From NCBI GenBank assembly GCA_029204225.1, contig CM055100.1:13565352-13629351 (forward strand): a stretch of 64,000 bases of DNA, in the 5' to 3' direction. Shown here piece by piece: positions 24,746-35,170 of the stretch. A model generated the notes under the pieces. That model saw nothing but the letters and a program-made list of their open reading frames with translations, ran no database searches and was not told where the DNA came from. Made by a program: the position numbers and the translations under genes. Numbering within the stretch: the stretch's first letter is position 1; each line of letters begins with the position of its first letter. The DNA comes from Diphasiastrum complanatum. Taxonomy: Eukaryota; Streptophyta; Lycopodiopsida; Lycopodiales; Lycopodiaceae.

Positions 24746-25093
24746 CGAGACGAGTTATTGCAGGAAGAACAAAAAACAGAACGTTCGTTATCTGCTCCAA
24801 TCCTCACACAAGAGCAACCCCTACAGGGACTAGAAGTTTTTTAAGAACTTCTGCAAGCTCAAATCACCATGTCGTTCCATAGTGCCACCAAATCTTTCAC
24901 TGGCCTTAAAGTCTGTGAGCATTCTGTTTTTTGTGCAGAAATCAGCCACCTATTTCATTACTTGTTGAGCAAATTGCATGTGGAGTATTGCAATCTATTG
25001 TGCTTATAATTTCAGCTTTGAGGTTGCTGCCCTTTGAGTAGATTTTGTCTTGGAAAGTTTATTTCCTATCTATTACAAGCTGATTTTTCTGTT

Positions 25094-26635
25094 ATGGCTA
25101 AAGAATCGGAGTCTATTGGTTCTTTATTTAATGAAGATAGGTTGGATGGCACAAACTGTTCCTTGTGGTGCTACATGATAAAGAACCTTCTAATTGCTAA
25201 AGGTTTGTGGGAAGTAGTTAATGGTGACGAAGAGAGGCCGCCTACCTTGGCACCTATTACACCATCTAGAACAACTACTTCATCATCTACGGAAGTGTCT
25301 TCAGATGAGCAAAAGAAGTGGGATCGACGAGATGCACAAACACATTCCGTCATTGCATTATCAGTGAAGAGATCTATCCTTCCTCATATTAGATCATGCA
25401 AGACTTCCAAAAGTGCTTGGGAGACTCTTGCAAAGATGTTTCAAGTAAAGAATGCGGCAAAAGTGGTATATCTTCGAAATCAACTTTCTATCTTGAAGAT
25501 GCAAGAAGGTGATTTGTTGACAAACCACTTGACGAAGATCAAGGATCTTCGAGAGGAGCTTCTTAGTATTGATGAGGTGATTGAGAACTCACAATTTGTA
25601 TCTATTACTCTCAACTCTCTTCCTAATTCTTACCTTCCATTTGTGTCATCATTGAGCATTTCTCTTAGGGGACAACAAATCTCCTTCGACGAACTTGTTG
25701 GCTTACTTCTTCAAGAAGGACAAACAAGAATCAACTTTGGTGGATTAGAAGATCAAGCGGCAAAGGCAAGTGGAAAGGGAAGTCTTCTTTCAACACTTTC
25801 AAAGATGATAAAAAATCTAAGGAAGCTCAAGATCAAGGCTCCAAGAAGAAGGGTAAGTGTCACTATTGCAAGAAGATTGGACATCACATCAAAGAATGTA
25901 GGAAGAGGCTTGCAAAGGAAAAAGAGAAAGATAACGATACAAGTACCGCAATTATTACTTTGGAACAACAATTTGGAAAGGAGGATAATCTTTTCAATAA
26001 TGATTATGCTTTTGTCACTAATAATCTCATCTTTTCTAAAGACGAGATTTCTGCCACTTCAAATCTTGCTTTTTTTTTAGCAGAAAATAGCTCATCTTCA
26101 GCTTTACAAATTGCTATTTTTTCATCTATTGATTGGGTGATTGATAGCGGTGCCACATGCCATATGACTTATCACAAAGAAGTCTTCACAAAGCTTGTAA
26201 AAGTGCATGATGGAAGCAAAGTTTAAGGTGTTGATAACACCTCTTATCGTATCAAAGGTATTGGAGTGATCTCCATTATCTTACCCAATGGTGAGGAGAA
26301 GTACATTCGTAATGTACTTTATGTTCCAAAAATAAAAAAGAATCTCATTTCGGTGTCTACAATTATGAACCAAGGATTGGTTGTGGAATTCAAAGAAGAC
26401 AAATGTCTTATCAAAGACCCAAAGAGATCTCTGGGGAATATATAAAGAATACGTTCGGTACTTATCTTCAAAGCAAAGGTATCCATCATCAAATGACAAT
26501 CTCTTACACACCTCAACAAAATGGTGTTGCCAAAATTGATGTTAGAAATGCTATGAAGATAAGTACGGGCTCAAAAAATGTTCACCTAAGTTGGTTTATC
26601 TCATTGCATACATTTGCTGATTTTTTTCTTAAGTG
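25094..26635 (+). pseudogene. Copia gag-protease with truncated integrase, distinct lineage
   Basis: The ATG at 25094 opens gag of the UBN2 type (SLFNEDRLDGTNCSLWCYMI, SKSAWETLAKMFQVKNAAKV, QISFDELVGLLLQEGQ). A frameshift near 25775 moves to the frame with zinc knuckle CHYCKKIGHHIKEC (about 25860-25901) and protease WVIDSGATCHMTYHKEVFT (about 26135-26190). A stop follows at 26224. The GEEKYIRNVLYVPKIKKNLI segment leads into a deletion joining to the integrase end (GEYIKNTFGTYLQSKG, SYTPQQNGVAK). RT is absent. It differs from the VEEGV family in gag, spacer and protease flank. Confidence 0.85.
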
Positions 26636-26640
26636 CTAGT

Positions 26641-27235
26641 GTTCGAAAGACACCAACTTTATTTGTTTGCAATGATTTATCAGATGAGACTTTGTCAGAT
26701 CTCATGGATCAAGACTGGGATAGTAAAACAAATAATGACATAGAATACATGATTAAGAAGTCGTCAATGATCTTCCGTTATCATATCAAAAAACAAATGC
26801 TCAGTCTCACATTTAGCTATCAGAGATACAAGAAAATCGAAGGTACATGGCTACCACTGGATCAAGACTTTGAACTAAATGGTCACTCAAACCGAAGGGA
26901 GATAAGCATTATCTACAATGAAGAATATTTTACTATGGTTGAGGTGGAAGAGCATTGGAAGCTTGATTTTATCAAAACAGAGCTCATGCTATTACAAACC
27001 AATCTACCAATATATTTCAGATTTATCATCAACAGAAGACTCGTAAGTACTCTATGTTTATTGCCATTTCAAAATAGTACAAAATAACTGAAAGCGACAT
27101 AATTTACAATTGCACATTCACTAATAATTGTGATGTCACAGATGCGAAAAAGATAGGAGTCGATAACGTGCTGCAAATATCTACCTACAACAATCACCAT
27201 TGTGGTAGAACAATATCTTCAAATAAAGTTTAGTA
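26641..27235 (+). pseudogene. Probable Mutator-like (MudrA-type) transposase N-terminal fragment
   Basis: An open frame of about 135 codons (VRKTPTLFVCNDLSDETLSD to PIYFRFIINRR) ends at a candidate donor (GTAAGTACT, near 27041). A second short frame (about 27145-27232) reads VLQISTYNNHHCGRTISSNK, matching the pattern of the plant MULE DNA-binding domain (I.TY...H.C.R.....K). No catalytic DDE region is present. It faces the Ulp1-like gene convergently, as MuDR-type elements arrange their two genes. The first frame alone is not diagnostic, so the call depends on the short second segment. Confidence 0.4.
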
Positions 27236-27470
27236 AAAATCTGTGTATAGACTCTTTCATTCAATAAATGAAAGCCCAAATTGGGCATCACTACATGTAT
27301 TTTGTGCTCCTAAATTCATAAAATGGAACAACATTTGATTTACCAATGTATATTTTCCTATCGATTCTATACATGTGCAATCTATATCCGTTATGTGCTA
27401 TCTATATTTTTCTAATCTTTATCTATATAATAACATCATCCTTAACACCATCATCAACAATGGGAGGCTA

Positions 27471-27662
27471 AAGCCTTGCCCTCGCCAATGATGTGTATTC
27501 AGGAAGTGTAAACTGCAAGATAGAACATTAATGGCTAAAAAAATCAACAGAATAGACAAACTTATCACAAGTTCAAAATCAAGAATAAACTAAATAAATG
27601 CCTTTTGAAATATCAACATCCTCCTGAAGGTAAACCACTCAAAAAATAACTTTTTATTATAT
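27471..27662 (-). pseudogene. Distal part of the Ulp1-like gene left of the copia insertion
   Basis: This continues the minus-strand gene beyond the element inserted at 27667-34178. From the target site the frame that contains the Cys-Gly motif reads on through an aromatic stretch (LFFEWFTFRR). A candidate acceptor (CTATCTTGCAG) opens a last short exon reading FTLPEYTSLARARL and a stop at about 27471. The exon calls are inference from splice signals only. Confidence 0.35.
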
Positions 27663-27666
27663 AAAG

Positions 27667-28321
27667 TGTGAAAAATACAGATCCTAAGTGGATCTAAACT
27701 CCAAGATCATTGGCTTGAATGCTTGCACTCCAAACTACATAAGCTAGGAATTGGCAACACATTCTATGCTACCTAGAATGCAAAGAACTTGATCAAAAAG
27801 CATTTATCACAAATGGAAACTTCCATAAACATCAAGTGCGACCCAAAATAACATTATACAGTCCATAATACATCAGCCTACCACTTTTGGAAAGCACCTA
27901 AGATCATACACAATAGCTTGAAGACAATACACACAACAATGCTCTCAATGGAGGAAGAAACAATGACAATGATCTATTGATCTCAATGAAGCATACAAAA
28001 GGTTTCTCCAACCTGTTCTCCACGACTTCCCTACTATTTATGGATGAGAAAGATGACTCTCTCTCCTCTCTCTAGAAGGTACTTGACCCTAGATATTCCC
28101 TATATAGAAAAAATAGCTAAAAATGGCTTATATGACCAAAATACATCAAAATGGTCTCATTTTGAAGGGTATGAAGTTTGACACTTCATCATACTGAAAA
28201 AATACAGTAAATAAAAACATTGTGGCCTGGTTCACACGTGTGAAACTCCAAAACCAAAACTATTTACAATTTTAGCCAATTTAGGCCTCAAACTAGCTAG
28301 GAAATGTTGACAATTTTCACA
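27667..28321 (-). repeat. 3' LTR of the full-length copia element
   Basis: 655 bp. It differs from the other LTR at about five sites, always A here where 33524-34178 has G (plus strand). It contains CACACGTGTG at 28233-28242. The coding stop TGA overlaps its first bases. Confidence 0.95.
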
Positions 28322-30155
28322 CTCCCTCTTCAACATTGGATGCTAGTTTCAACATAGTCTTTGAGCACATTCCAAGATTAGATCTATGCATTAAATATAG
28401 GTCCTTTCCCAATGGTTTGGTGAAGATATCAGCCACACACTCCTTTGAAGAGACATGTTGAAGCTCCACCTCTTTGGCAATGACTTGATCTCTCACAAAA
28501 TGGTGAGCAATCTCAATGTGCTTGCTCCTTGCATGAAAAACAGGATTGCTTGCCAAGCTTTGGGCTGAAAGGTTATCACAAAGTATGATTGGAGTCTTCT
28601 CTGGTTCCAGCAAGTGAAGATCCAATAACATCCTCTTGATCCAAAGAATCTCCTTGGTGCATGTTGTTAATGCCTTGTACTCGGCTTCGGTGGAAGATAG
28701 AGAGATAGTTGGTTGCTTCTTTGATAGCCATGAGACCACTCCATCTCCAAGATAGATTGCAAAGGCACTTATTGACTTCCTATCCATTTGATCACCTGCA
28801 AAATCTGAATCTGAAAATCCACAAAGGTTAGGTGTAGTACCTCCATACAAGATGCCAAAATCTCTAGATCCCGAGATGTATCTAAGTACTCTCTTTCCTA
28901 GCTTCCAATGAGCCTCACTAGGATCTTGCATAAATTGACTTAGTTTACCAACCACAAAGCTTAGATCAGGTCTTGTGATGGTTAACCATATAAGAGATCC
29001 TATTAGCTTTCTATAGAGAGTAATGTCCTTGAAGGATCTTTCATTACTTCTTGTAGTTAGCTTTACATTTGATTCCATAGGAGTAGAAACAACTTTACAA
29101 TCTTCCATATGAAACCTTTTTAGAATAGAGTTAACATACTTTTCTTGACATATGAATGTAGATTTAGAAGTTCTAATAATCTCTATTCCTAAGATATAAT
29201 GAAGTTTACCAAGATCTTGAATTTCAAACTCTCTTTTGAGTGCCATCTTGATTTCATCTATATCTAGATTGTTACCACCACTTAAGATAATGTCATCAAC
29301 ATAGATCAAAAGTAAAGTGATATCATTTTCATTCAATCTAAAGTAGAGAGAATGATCATACTCACTCATAACAAAGTTTTGAGAAAGTAAGAAGGAATTG
29401 AGCTTAGCATACCAACTCCTTGGTGCTTGCTTTAGCCCATACAAACTCTTTTGGAGATAGCACACATGATTAGGCTCATCATGTGAAACATAGCCCTCGG
29501 GTTGCTCCATGTAAATATCTTCTTCAAGATCACCATTCAAGAAGGCATTAGTAACATCCATTTGCCACATATCCCAATCATAAAGAGTTGCAAGAGAGAT
29601 TAGGATTCGAATAGTTACCATCTTTGCCACGGGTGCAAAGGTCTCATCATAGTCAATACCATATTCTTGAGCATACCCCTTTGCCACCAACCTTGCCTTG
29701 TACTTGTTGATTGATCCATCTTGATTTGTCTTGATCTTGAAGATCCACTTACAACCAATTGCCTTCTTGTCCTTTGGAAGCTTTACCAACCTCCATGTGT
29801 TGCTTTTGATGAGTGCTTGATGCTCATGATCCATGGCTTGGATCCATTCCTTCTTTTGAATTGCTTCACCTACACAAGTTGGTTCATCAAAAGAGGTAAG
29901 AAAAGCAAAGTTAGAGTTGTCCACCACTTGCTTTCCTTTTTCATCATAGGTTAGCCTTGATGGCTTAGCCCTTTGCCTTTGAGTCTTCCTTGAAGTTTGC
30001 TTTGGAGTGGCATCTCCATCTTCATCCAAGACATCTTGCACATCATGATGATTAGTAGGCACATCAACATCAACATCAACAACATTGGAAACATTCTCTT
30101 CATGAAAGATGACATCCCTACTTATGACAACTTTCTTTGTAGAAGGAATGTACAC
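28317..30155 (-). CDS. pol: Copia reverse transcriptase-RNase H polyprotein part
   Basis: About 612 codons with no start of its own: the first codon is GTG and the frame is really the 3' half of a broken polyprotein. N-terminal integrase tail (KVVISRDVIFHEE), acidic linker, RT from about residue 100 (KKEWIQAMDHEHQALI), catalytic MDVTNAFLNGDLEEDIYM (Asp200), SLYGLKQAPRSWY and YVDD at 285-288. RNase H has DSDFAGD, SLSSTEAEYKAL, LCDNLSAQSLA, HARSKHIEIAHHFVRDQV and DIFTKPLGKD. It ends VEEGV. All catalytic motifs look intact. Role: copies element RNA to cDNA within cytoplasmic particles. Confidence 0.93.
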   Translation of the reverse strand: MYIPSTKKVVISRDVIFHEENVSNVVDVDVDVPTNHHDVQDVLDEDGDATPKQTSRKTQRQRAKPSRLTYDEKGKQVVDNSNFAFLTSFDEPTCVGEAIQKKEWIQAMDHEHQALIKSNTWRLVKLPKDKKAIGCKWIFKIKTNQDGSINKYKARLVAKGYAQEYGIDYDETFAPVAKMVTIRILISLATLYDWDMWQMDVTNAFLNGDLEEDIYMEQPEGYVSHDEPNHVCYLQKSLYGLKQAPRSWYAKLNSFLLSQNFVMSEYDHSLYFRLNENDITLLLIYVDDIILSGGNNLDIDEIKMALKREFEIQDLGKLHYILGIEIIRTSKSTFICQEKYVNSILKRFHMEDCKVVSTPMESNVKLTTRSNERSFKDITLYRKLIGSLIWLTITRPDLSFVVGKLSQFMQDPSEAHWKLGKRVLRYISGSRDFGILYGGTTPNLCGFSDSDFAGDQMDRKSISAFAIYLGDGVVSWLSKKQPTISLSSTEAEYKALTTCTKEILWIKRMLLDLHLLEPEKTPIILCDNLSAQSLASNPVFHARSKHIEIAHHFVRDQVIAKEVELQHVSSKECVADIFTKPLGKDLYLMHRSNLGMCSKTMLKLASNVEEGV

Positions 30156-30300
30156 TTTGTAAGCCTTGCTTACTTCACGTTACGACTTATGGTGAGTACA
30201 TACTTCAATTTACCATTTACATTGGGCAAGGGGATTCAAAGTACATGCTAACTACCTCAATTTTATCAGTGGTATCAGAGCCTGATTAGAGATTACCTCT
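30156..30300 (+). mobile_element. Foreign insert carrying a plus-strand PBS-like motif inside copia pol
   Basis: Between the integrase frame (LDDRTKE) and its resumption (KAYKVYIPS) lies a segment unrelated to the family, in place of roughly a dozen codons. On the plus strand it contains TTTTATCAGTGGTATCAGAGC (30264-30284), a primer-binding site next to an LTR-like end, opposite to the host element. It looks like an LTR/PBS junction piece of another copia element, acquired by template switching or repair. Confidence 0.6.
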
Positions 30301-32351
30301 TTAGTTCTATCATCAAGTGTGATATTGACAAAACATGTACATCCAAAGATCTTACAATGCTTGACACTCGGCCTTCTACCATAAAGAACCTCATGAGGAG
30401 TTTTACCATCCAAGGAAGCACTTGTCCATCTATTACATAGATAGTTAGCACATGCTAAAGCTTCCTCCCAAAAAGACTTAGCAAGATTAGCATGTAGTCT
30501 CATTGCCTTGGCACATTCACAAAGGGTTCTATTCTTCCTCTCGGCCACTCCATTCTGTTGTGGAGTCCTAGGACTAGACATCTCCCTCTTAATCCCATGT
30601 GCTATACAAAAGTCTTTGAACCTATTTGAGGTGTATTCCCCTCCATTATCAGATCTTAAGCATTTGATCTTTGTATTGAATTGGTTTTCCATTTCATTCT
30701 TGAACTTGACAAATGCAGCAAACACTTCATCCTTACTTTTAAGAAGATAGATCCAAGTATACCTACTAAAGTCATCAATGAAAGTTGCATACATCTTTGC
30801 CCCACCATTGCTAGTTGTACTAGAAGAATGAATATCAGAATGCACAAGTTGAAAAGCTTCTTTAGATCTAGAAATAGATCTAGAATAAGCAAGTCTATGA
30901 GATTTGGACAAGGCACAATGTTCACAAACACTATTGTTTGCAACAAGACTTTTAGGGAGACCAAGAACAAGCTCTTTCTTTGCCATTACCTCCAAAGATT
31001 TGAAGTTGGGATGGCCCAACCTCTTGTGCCAAACTTCTTGGTTTGTCAATTGCTCCCTAGCCATACATCCTTCATGATTAGAGATCACACATGCATCAAG
31101 CTTGAAAAGTTTACCATGCCTCCTACCTTGAGCAATCAAGGATCTACATTTACTTATCAAACATGCATCTCCAATGAACTCCACATCAAGTCCTTTGTCA
31201 ATCATTTGACTTACACTAAGCAAATTCTTAGTGATTGAAGGAATGTACAAAACATTTTCAAGATTTGCTTTCCTATTTGTTGAAAGGGAAATAGGAATAG
31301 TGCCTATGCCTTTGATGTCACATTGACCATCATTTGCAGTGTAGATGATGTTACCTTCTCCCTCATAAGACAATAAGGATGTAAAGTATTCCTTATGTCT
31401 TGTCATGTGAGATGAGGCTCCACTATCAATCCACCAAGGATCATTATCATCTATGTTGGCTAACAAACTTGAAGTCATAACAAGTGATTCACATGTGTTA
31501 TGTTCTTCCTCATCTATTGTAAGATTTCCTTGCCTCTCTCCTTGCTCTCTTTTCTTCTTATAACATTCATTTGCAAAATGACCTTTTATCCCACAATAAA
31601 AGCACTTGAACTTTGACTTATTGTTCTTAGTAGAAGAGGAAGAGGAAGAGTGATCATCATGATCAAAGTTACCACCTTTGGACCATTTCCCTTTGCCTTT
31701 ACCTTTGCCCTTGAATTTGCCTTTTGTGAAGAAAGCCTTTTCACCTCCACCTTGCAAGGATGCACCATCAAGCTTTGATTGCAACCTATGTTCTTCAGCC
31801 AATAAGATTTCTTGCAAGTCAACCACACTTGGCAAGACTCTTTGAATGGCAAAACTTTGCACAAGGTTAGCATGTTCATTTAGCAAACCATTCAACATAA
31901 CTTGGACTATTACACCATCTTTTATGTTATCATCAATGCATGCTAAATCATCACTTAGGGACTTAACTCTCAAGATAAATGCATGAGCACTTTCACCCTC
32001 TCTTTGCCTACTAGAAAATATTTGTCTCCTTAGGGTCAATACCCTAGATGTGGACTTTGATTCAAAGAGCTTCTTTAAGGCATTCCATGCCTCACTTGCA
32101 CTTTGACACTTTCCAACTTCCTTGAGAAGTTCATTTGTAACATTCATTTTAATGATATGAAGAGCCCTTTTGGCCTTCTTATCAAACCTTTGTTGCTCTT
32201 GAAGTGTGAGAGGTCTCTCTTCAATTTCTGCAACTATGTCCATGAGTTCATTCAACTCAAGTAAGGACTCCATCCTCACTTTCCAAGTAGAGTAGTTTGT
32301 TGAACTCAACCTTTCACTAGACTCTAGCATGATCCCACCATTGGAAGCCAT
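30252..32351 (-). CDS. gag-pol: Copia gag-protease-integrase
   Basis: The ATG at 32351 opens 699 codons. Gag 1-245; zinc knuckle C250 to C263 (CFYCGIKGHFANEC); protease D309-S310-G311 (WWIDSGASSHM); integrase zinc site H442, H447, C476, C479; catalytic D506, D568 and E604 with the canonical 35-residue D-E gap; SSPRTPQQNGVAERKNRTL. The frame ends 12 residues after TLDDRTKE inside the foreign insert. Up to that break it is uninterrupted. Role: particle shell, polyprotein cleavage and cDNA integration. Confidence 0.95.
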   Translation of the reverse strand: MASNGGIMLESSERLSSTNYSTWKVRMESLLELNELMDIVAEIEERPLTLQEQQRFDKKAKRALHIIKMNVTNELLKEVGKCQSASEAWNALKKLFESKSTSRVLTLRRQIFSSRQREGESAHAFILRVKSLSDDLACIDDNIKDGVIVQVMLNGLLNEHANLVQSFAIQRVLPSVVDLQEILLAEEHRLQSKLDGASLQGGGEKAFFTKGKFKGKGKGKGKWSKGGNFDHDDHSSSSSSTKNNKSKFKCFYCGIKGHFANECYKKKREQGERQGNLTIDEEEHNTCESLVMTSSLLANIDDNDPWWIDSGASSHMTRHKEYFTSLLSYEGEGNIIYTANDGQCDIKGIGTIPISLSTNRKANLENVLYIPSITKNLLSVSQMIDKGLDVEFIGDACLISKCRSLIAQGRRHGKLFKLDACVISNHEGCMAREQLTNQEVWHKRLGHPNFKSLEVMAKKELVLGLPKSLVANNSVCEHCALSKSHRLAYSRSISRSKEAFQLVHSDIHSSSTTSNGGAKMYATFIDDFSRYTWIYLLKSKDEVFAAFVKFKNEMENQFNTKIKCLRSDNGGEYTSNRFKDFCIAHGIKREMSSPRTPQQNGVAERKNRTLCECAKAMRLHANLAKSFWEEALACANYLCNRWTSASLDGKTPHEVLYGRRPSVKHCKIFGCTCFVNITLDDRTKEVISNQALIPLIKLR

Positions 32352-33511
32352 GATTCTAATGTTTCTTCAACTTTTAGGTTCTGTCCTAAAGCACTTAGCA
32401 CTCACTTTTCTCTCAACAAATGATAGATAAAGAGATCTATGAAGATTTAGGACCCTAAAACACTTCTATCTTGAACCTAGATGGTTTCCAAGCATAGAAA
32501 GGAAGATTGAAACACATGCAACACTTTGCACACACTAAGAATGGATTACAAAATCAAACCAACCTGAACACACTCTTGCTTAAGCTCTCAAACTTTCCAG
32601 CAAGTGACCAAATCAAGTTATGGTGTGAAGAGTTACTTGCATTCTTAGAAAATACCCAAAACTAGGATGCCAAGATTACCTAGTAATGAACAAACTTGAT
32701 CAACATATGATCAACACACTAAGATATTGATTCAACCTGTAAAACCACATGTAAACCACACTTCTAAAAGTTTATAAACTCCAGCAAGTGATAAATACAA
32801 GATTTAGAGATGAATGAATGAGCACACTTAGTGAATCACAAGACTAGCTTCACTATCTTGTCAAATCTTGGTGTTTAGATGTAGATCTAAGATCACTTCA
32901 CATGAGAATGTTCCTCAACCTGTTAAGAACCTGAAAACACACTTGCATAATGGTTAACACCTTCCAGCAAATGCTCCAATCAAATTACATAAGGAGAGTT
33001 ACTTACATGCTCAACAAAGTACACCAAAATTTATGCCAAAATTGATGACAATCTTTACAATATGCTCTTCACAATGGAGCTTACAATATGTTCACCCAAA
33101 AAAGAGGATTTTTCATCCAAATGGGAGCTTTGCTCAGCCTTTAGGAGAATTACAACTCACTCAAAAGAGCATTTGTCATCCACTTAAGGAGAAGTTTCAT
33201 CCACTTAAGGAGAGTGTTCATCCAAGAATGGAGATTGTCAACAATAGGATTGAAAAGAACATTGTTAGTATTGAATATGCACAAGCCTCACAATCACAAA
33301 TGATTAGGTGTTATGATCTGATCCAAAATAGTTTCTTTTCAGCCTCTGATCTTCAATAGACCTGAAATATGCTTTTGATCCACAAATTCAACTCACAAAA
33401 CAAAGGTTAGTAAGATTTGATCAACAAAGCAATGCAAAATCATGCTAGAACTTGATCAAACATCCAAATATCACCAAAAATGAAATACTTACTGTAAATA
33501 GAAGCCAACCA
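32352..33511 (-). other. Untranslated leader of the copia element
   Basis: About 1.16 kb between PBS and gag ATG. It has several diverged copies of a CCAGCAAGTGACCAAATCAA-type word (near 32590, 32772, 32952), suggesting internal duplication. No ORF with recognisable content. Such leaders usually hold packaging signals; no specific signal is recognised here. Confidence 0.6.
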
Positions 33512-33523
33512 GCTCTGATACCA
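33512..33523 (-). other. Primer-binding site of the full-length copia element
   Basis: On the minus strand TGGTATCAGAGC immediately follows the 5' LTR end TTTTCACA. Complementary to plant initiator tRNA-Met. Confidence 0.95.
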
Positions 33524-34178
33524 TGTGAAAAATACAGATCCTAAGTGGATCTAAACTCCAAGATCATTGGCTTGAATGCTTGCACTCCAAACTACATAAG
33601 CTAGGAATTGGCAACACATTCTATGCTACCTAGAATGCAAAGAACTTGATCAAAAAGCATTTATCACAAATGGAAACTTCCATAAACATCAAGTGCGGCC
33701 CAAAATAGCATTATACAGTCCATAATACATCAGCCTACCACTTTTGGAAAGCACCTAAGATCATACACAATAGCTTGAAGACAATACACACAACAATGCT
33801 CTCAATGGAGGAAGAAACAATGACAATGATCTATTGATCTCAATGAAGCATACAAAAGGTTTCTCCAACCTGTTCTCCACGACTTCCCTACTATTTATGG
33901 ATGAGGAAGATGACTCTCTCTCCTCTCTCTAGAAGGTACTTGACCCTAGATATTCCCTATATAGGAAAAATAGCTAAAAATGGCTTATATGACCAAAATA
34001 CATCAAAATGGTCTCATTTTGAAGGGTATGAAGTTTGACACTTCATCATACTGAAAAAATACAGTAAATAAAAACATTGTGGCCTGGTTCACACGTGTGA
34101 AACTCCAGAACCAAAACTATTTACAATTTTAGCCAATTTAGGCCTCAAACTAGCTAGGAAATGTTGACAATTTTCACA
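33524..34178 (-). repeat. 5' LTR of the full-length copia element
   Basis: 655 bp, TGTGAAAA...TTTTCACA. Holds CACACGTGTG at 34090-34099. It abuts the target duplication TAAAG at 34179-34183. Confidence 0.95.
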
Positions 34179-34183
34179 TAAAG

Positions 34184-35170
34184 TGTACCATCCACAACTG
34201 ATGAATCATTTTGCTGGGGTGACTGCAAAAAAATTCAGCACACAAGAAATCAATTAAGAAACAGAATGAATTAGAATGAAACAAACACATTAGAATATTG
34301 ATTTTAAAATGTTGTTAAGAGAGATAGAATTTACCTCCAAACTGACGATTTGCCAGTCATTTGAATGGGGAACATTTGTTGGAATATATTTACTTAAATA
34401 TAGCAAGTACATATCTACATCCTTATGCGTATTGCTAGCCGAGTTCATCTTGACACAAAATACTTTAACAATATTATCTACAAATCTCTTAATAGAGATC
34501 AGGTTTAAACTCCAGTGGTCACTGCAAAATAAGATAGAAAGCCCATTGGCTACAATTTTGAGAACTATTTCCATTGATAATGCCAATGATAAAGCATTAA
34601 ACAACAAGAAACATTTAACATATCTTATTTGGTATGATAAGGCACGAGTAGGTATTTTGTTGTTGGTGTGAATTCACGAGTAAAACACTGTGACAAAGTG
34701 TCGTTATCCACCTTGAAGGCCTGAAGCAAAAAGTTACCGAGCACCAACAATTCATTGGATGAATCTCTTGCAATGTCATATTGCAAGAGTGTAATCCTAG
34801 ACTCTATTATACGATCACTGATAGAAGCCTGTCTATTTTTTAGATCCAAACAATCAATAACTCCATAGTTAATATTGAAGTCAAGTTTCTCTAATCTAAA
34901 ACAAAATGGAACTCCAATTCTATCTACAACATTGGATATGTCACTCTCAAATTTAAGATAATCGTCCGAATCTATATATGTATAAAAATTTGGAGGAGGA
35001 GGTGGTGGATGAGCAGTATCTACATGATTATTCAAAATGGATGTAGCTATGCTTACAATCGTATCTAGTGCAGCAGTATCTACGTTATTAACAAGGTTAC
35101 TTTGACGAGAATCCGTAATACTGGCCCTCCTACTTTCTTCGGGGCTCTCTTGGGGGCTGGCTGCTTCCTT
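34184..35170 (-). pseudogene. Ulp1-like (C48) cysteine protease, interrupted
   Basis: A minus-strand frame from about 35165 to 34625 reads a Ser/Asp-rich linker with a PPPPPP tract, then an Ulp1-type core (DLKNRQASISDRIIESRI, NELLVLGNFLLQAF, TTKYLLVPYH). An intron with a good acceptor (TTTTGCAG at 34522) but no clear GT donor (AGATATGTT) leads to exon 34521-34335 with the catalytic-His context SDHWSLNLISIKR and DWQIVSLE. A clean intron (GTAAATTC...TTTTGCAG) leads to exon 34222 onward with SPQQND. The catalytic Asp-Cys-Gly follows with a 1-bp deletion, so the Cys-Gly-Trp-Tyr reading is out of frame. The copia element then splits the gene. Family role: SUMO/ubiquitin-like processing; common in Mutator and CACTA transposons. 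Confidence 0.6.

Larger units (their letters stand above)
27667..34178 (-). mobile_element. Full-length Ty1/copia retrotransposon, recent insertion
   Basis: Flanked by the 5-bp target duplication TAAAG (27662-27666 and 34179-34183). The two 655-bp LTRs begin TGTGAAAA and end TTTTCACA. Minus-strand order: 5' LTR, PBS, about 1.1-kb leader, gag-protease-integrase ORF, RT-RNase H ORF, polypurine tract, 3' LTR. I count five LTR differences, so the insertion is young. A foreign segment of about 100-130 bases breaks the polyprotein between integrase and RT (30156-30300), so this copy is unlikely to be autonomous although every domain is otherwise complete. It inserted into the Ulp1-like gene. Confidence 0.97.

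Noticed and set aside
27240-27660. Palindrome CTTTCATTCAATAAATGAAAG as a terminator or TIR
   Set aside because: Single short imperfect palindrome with AATAAA; no second copy or boundary evidence.
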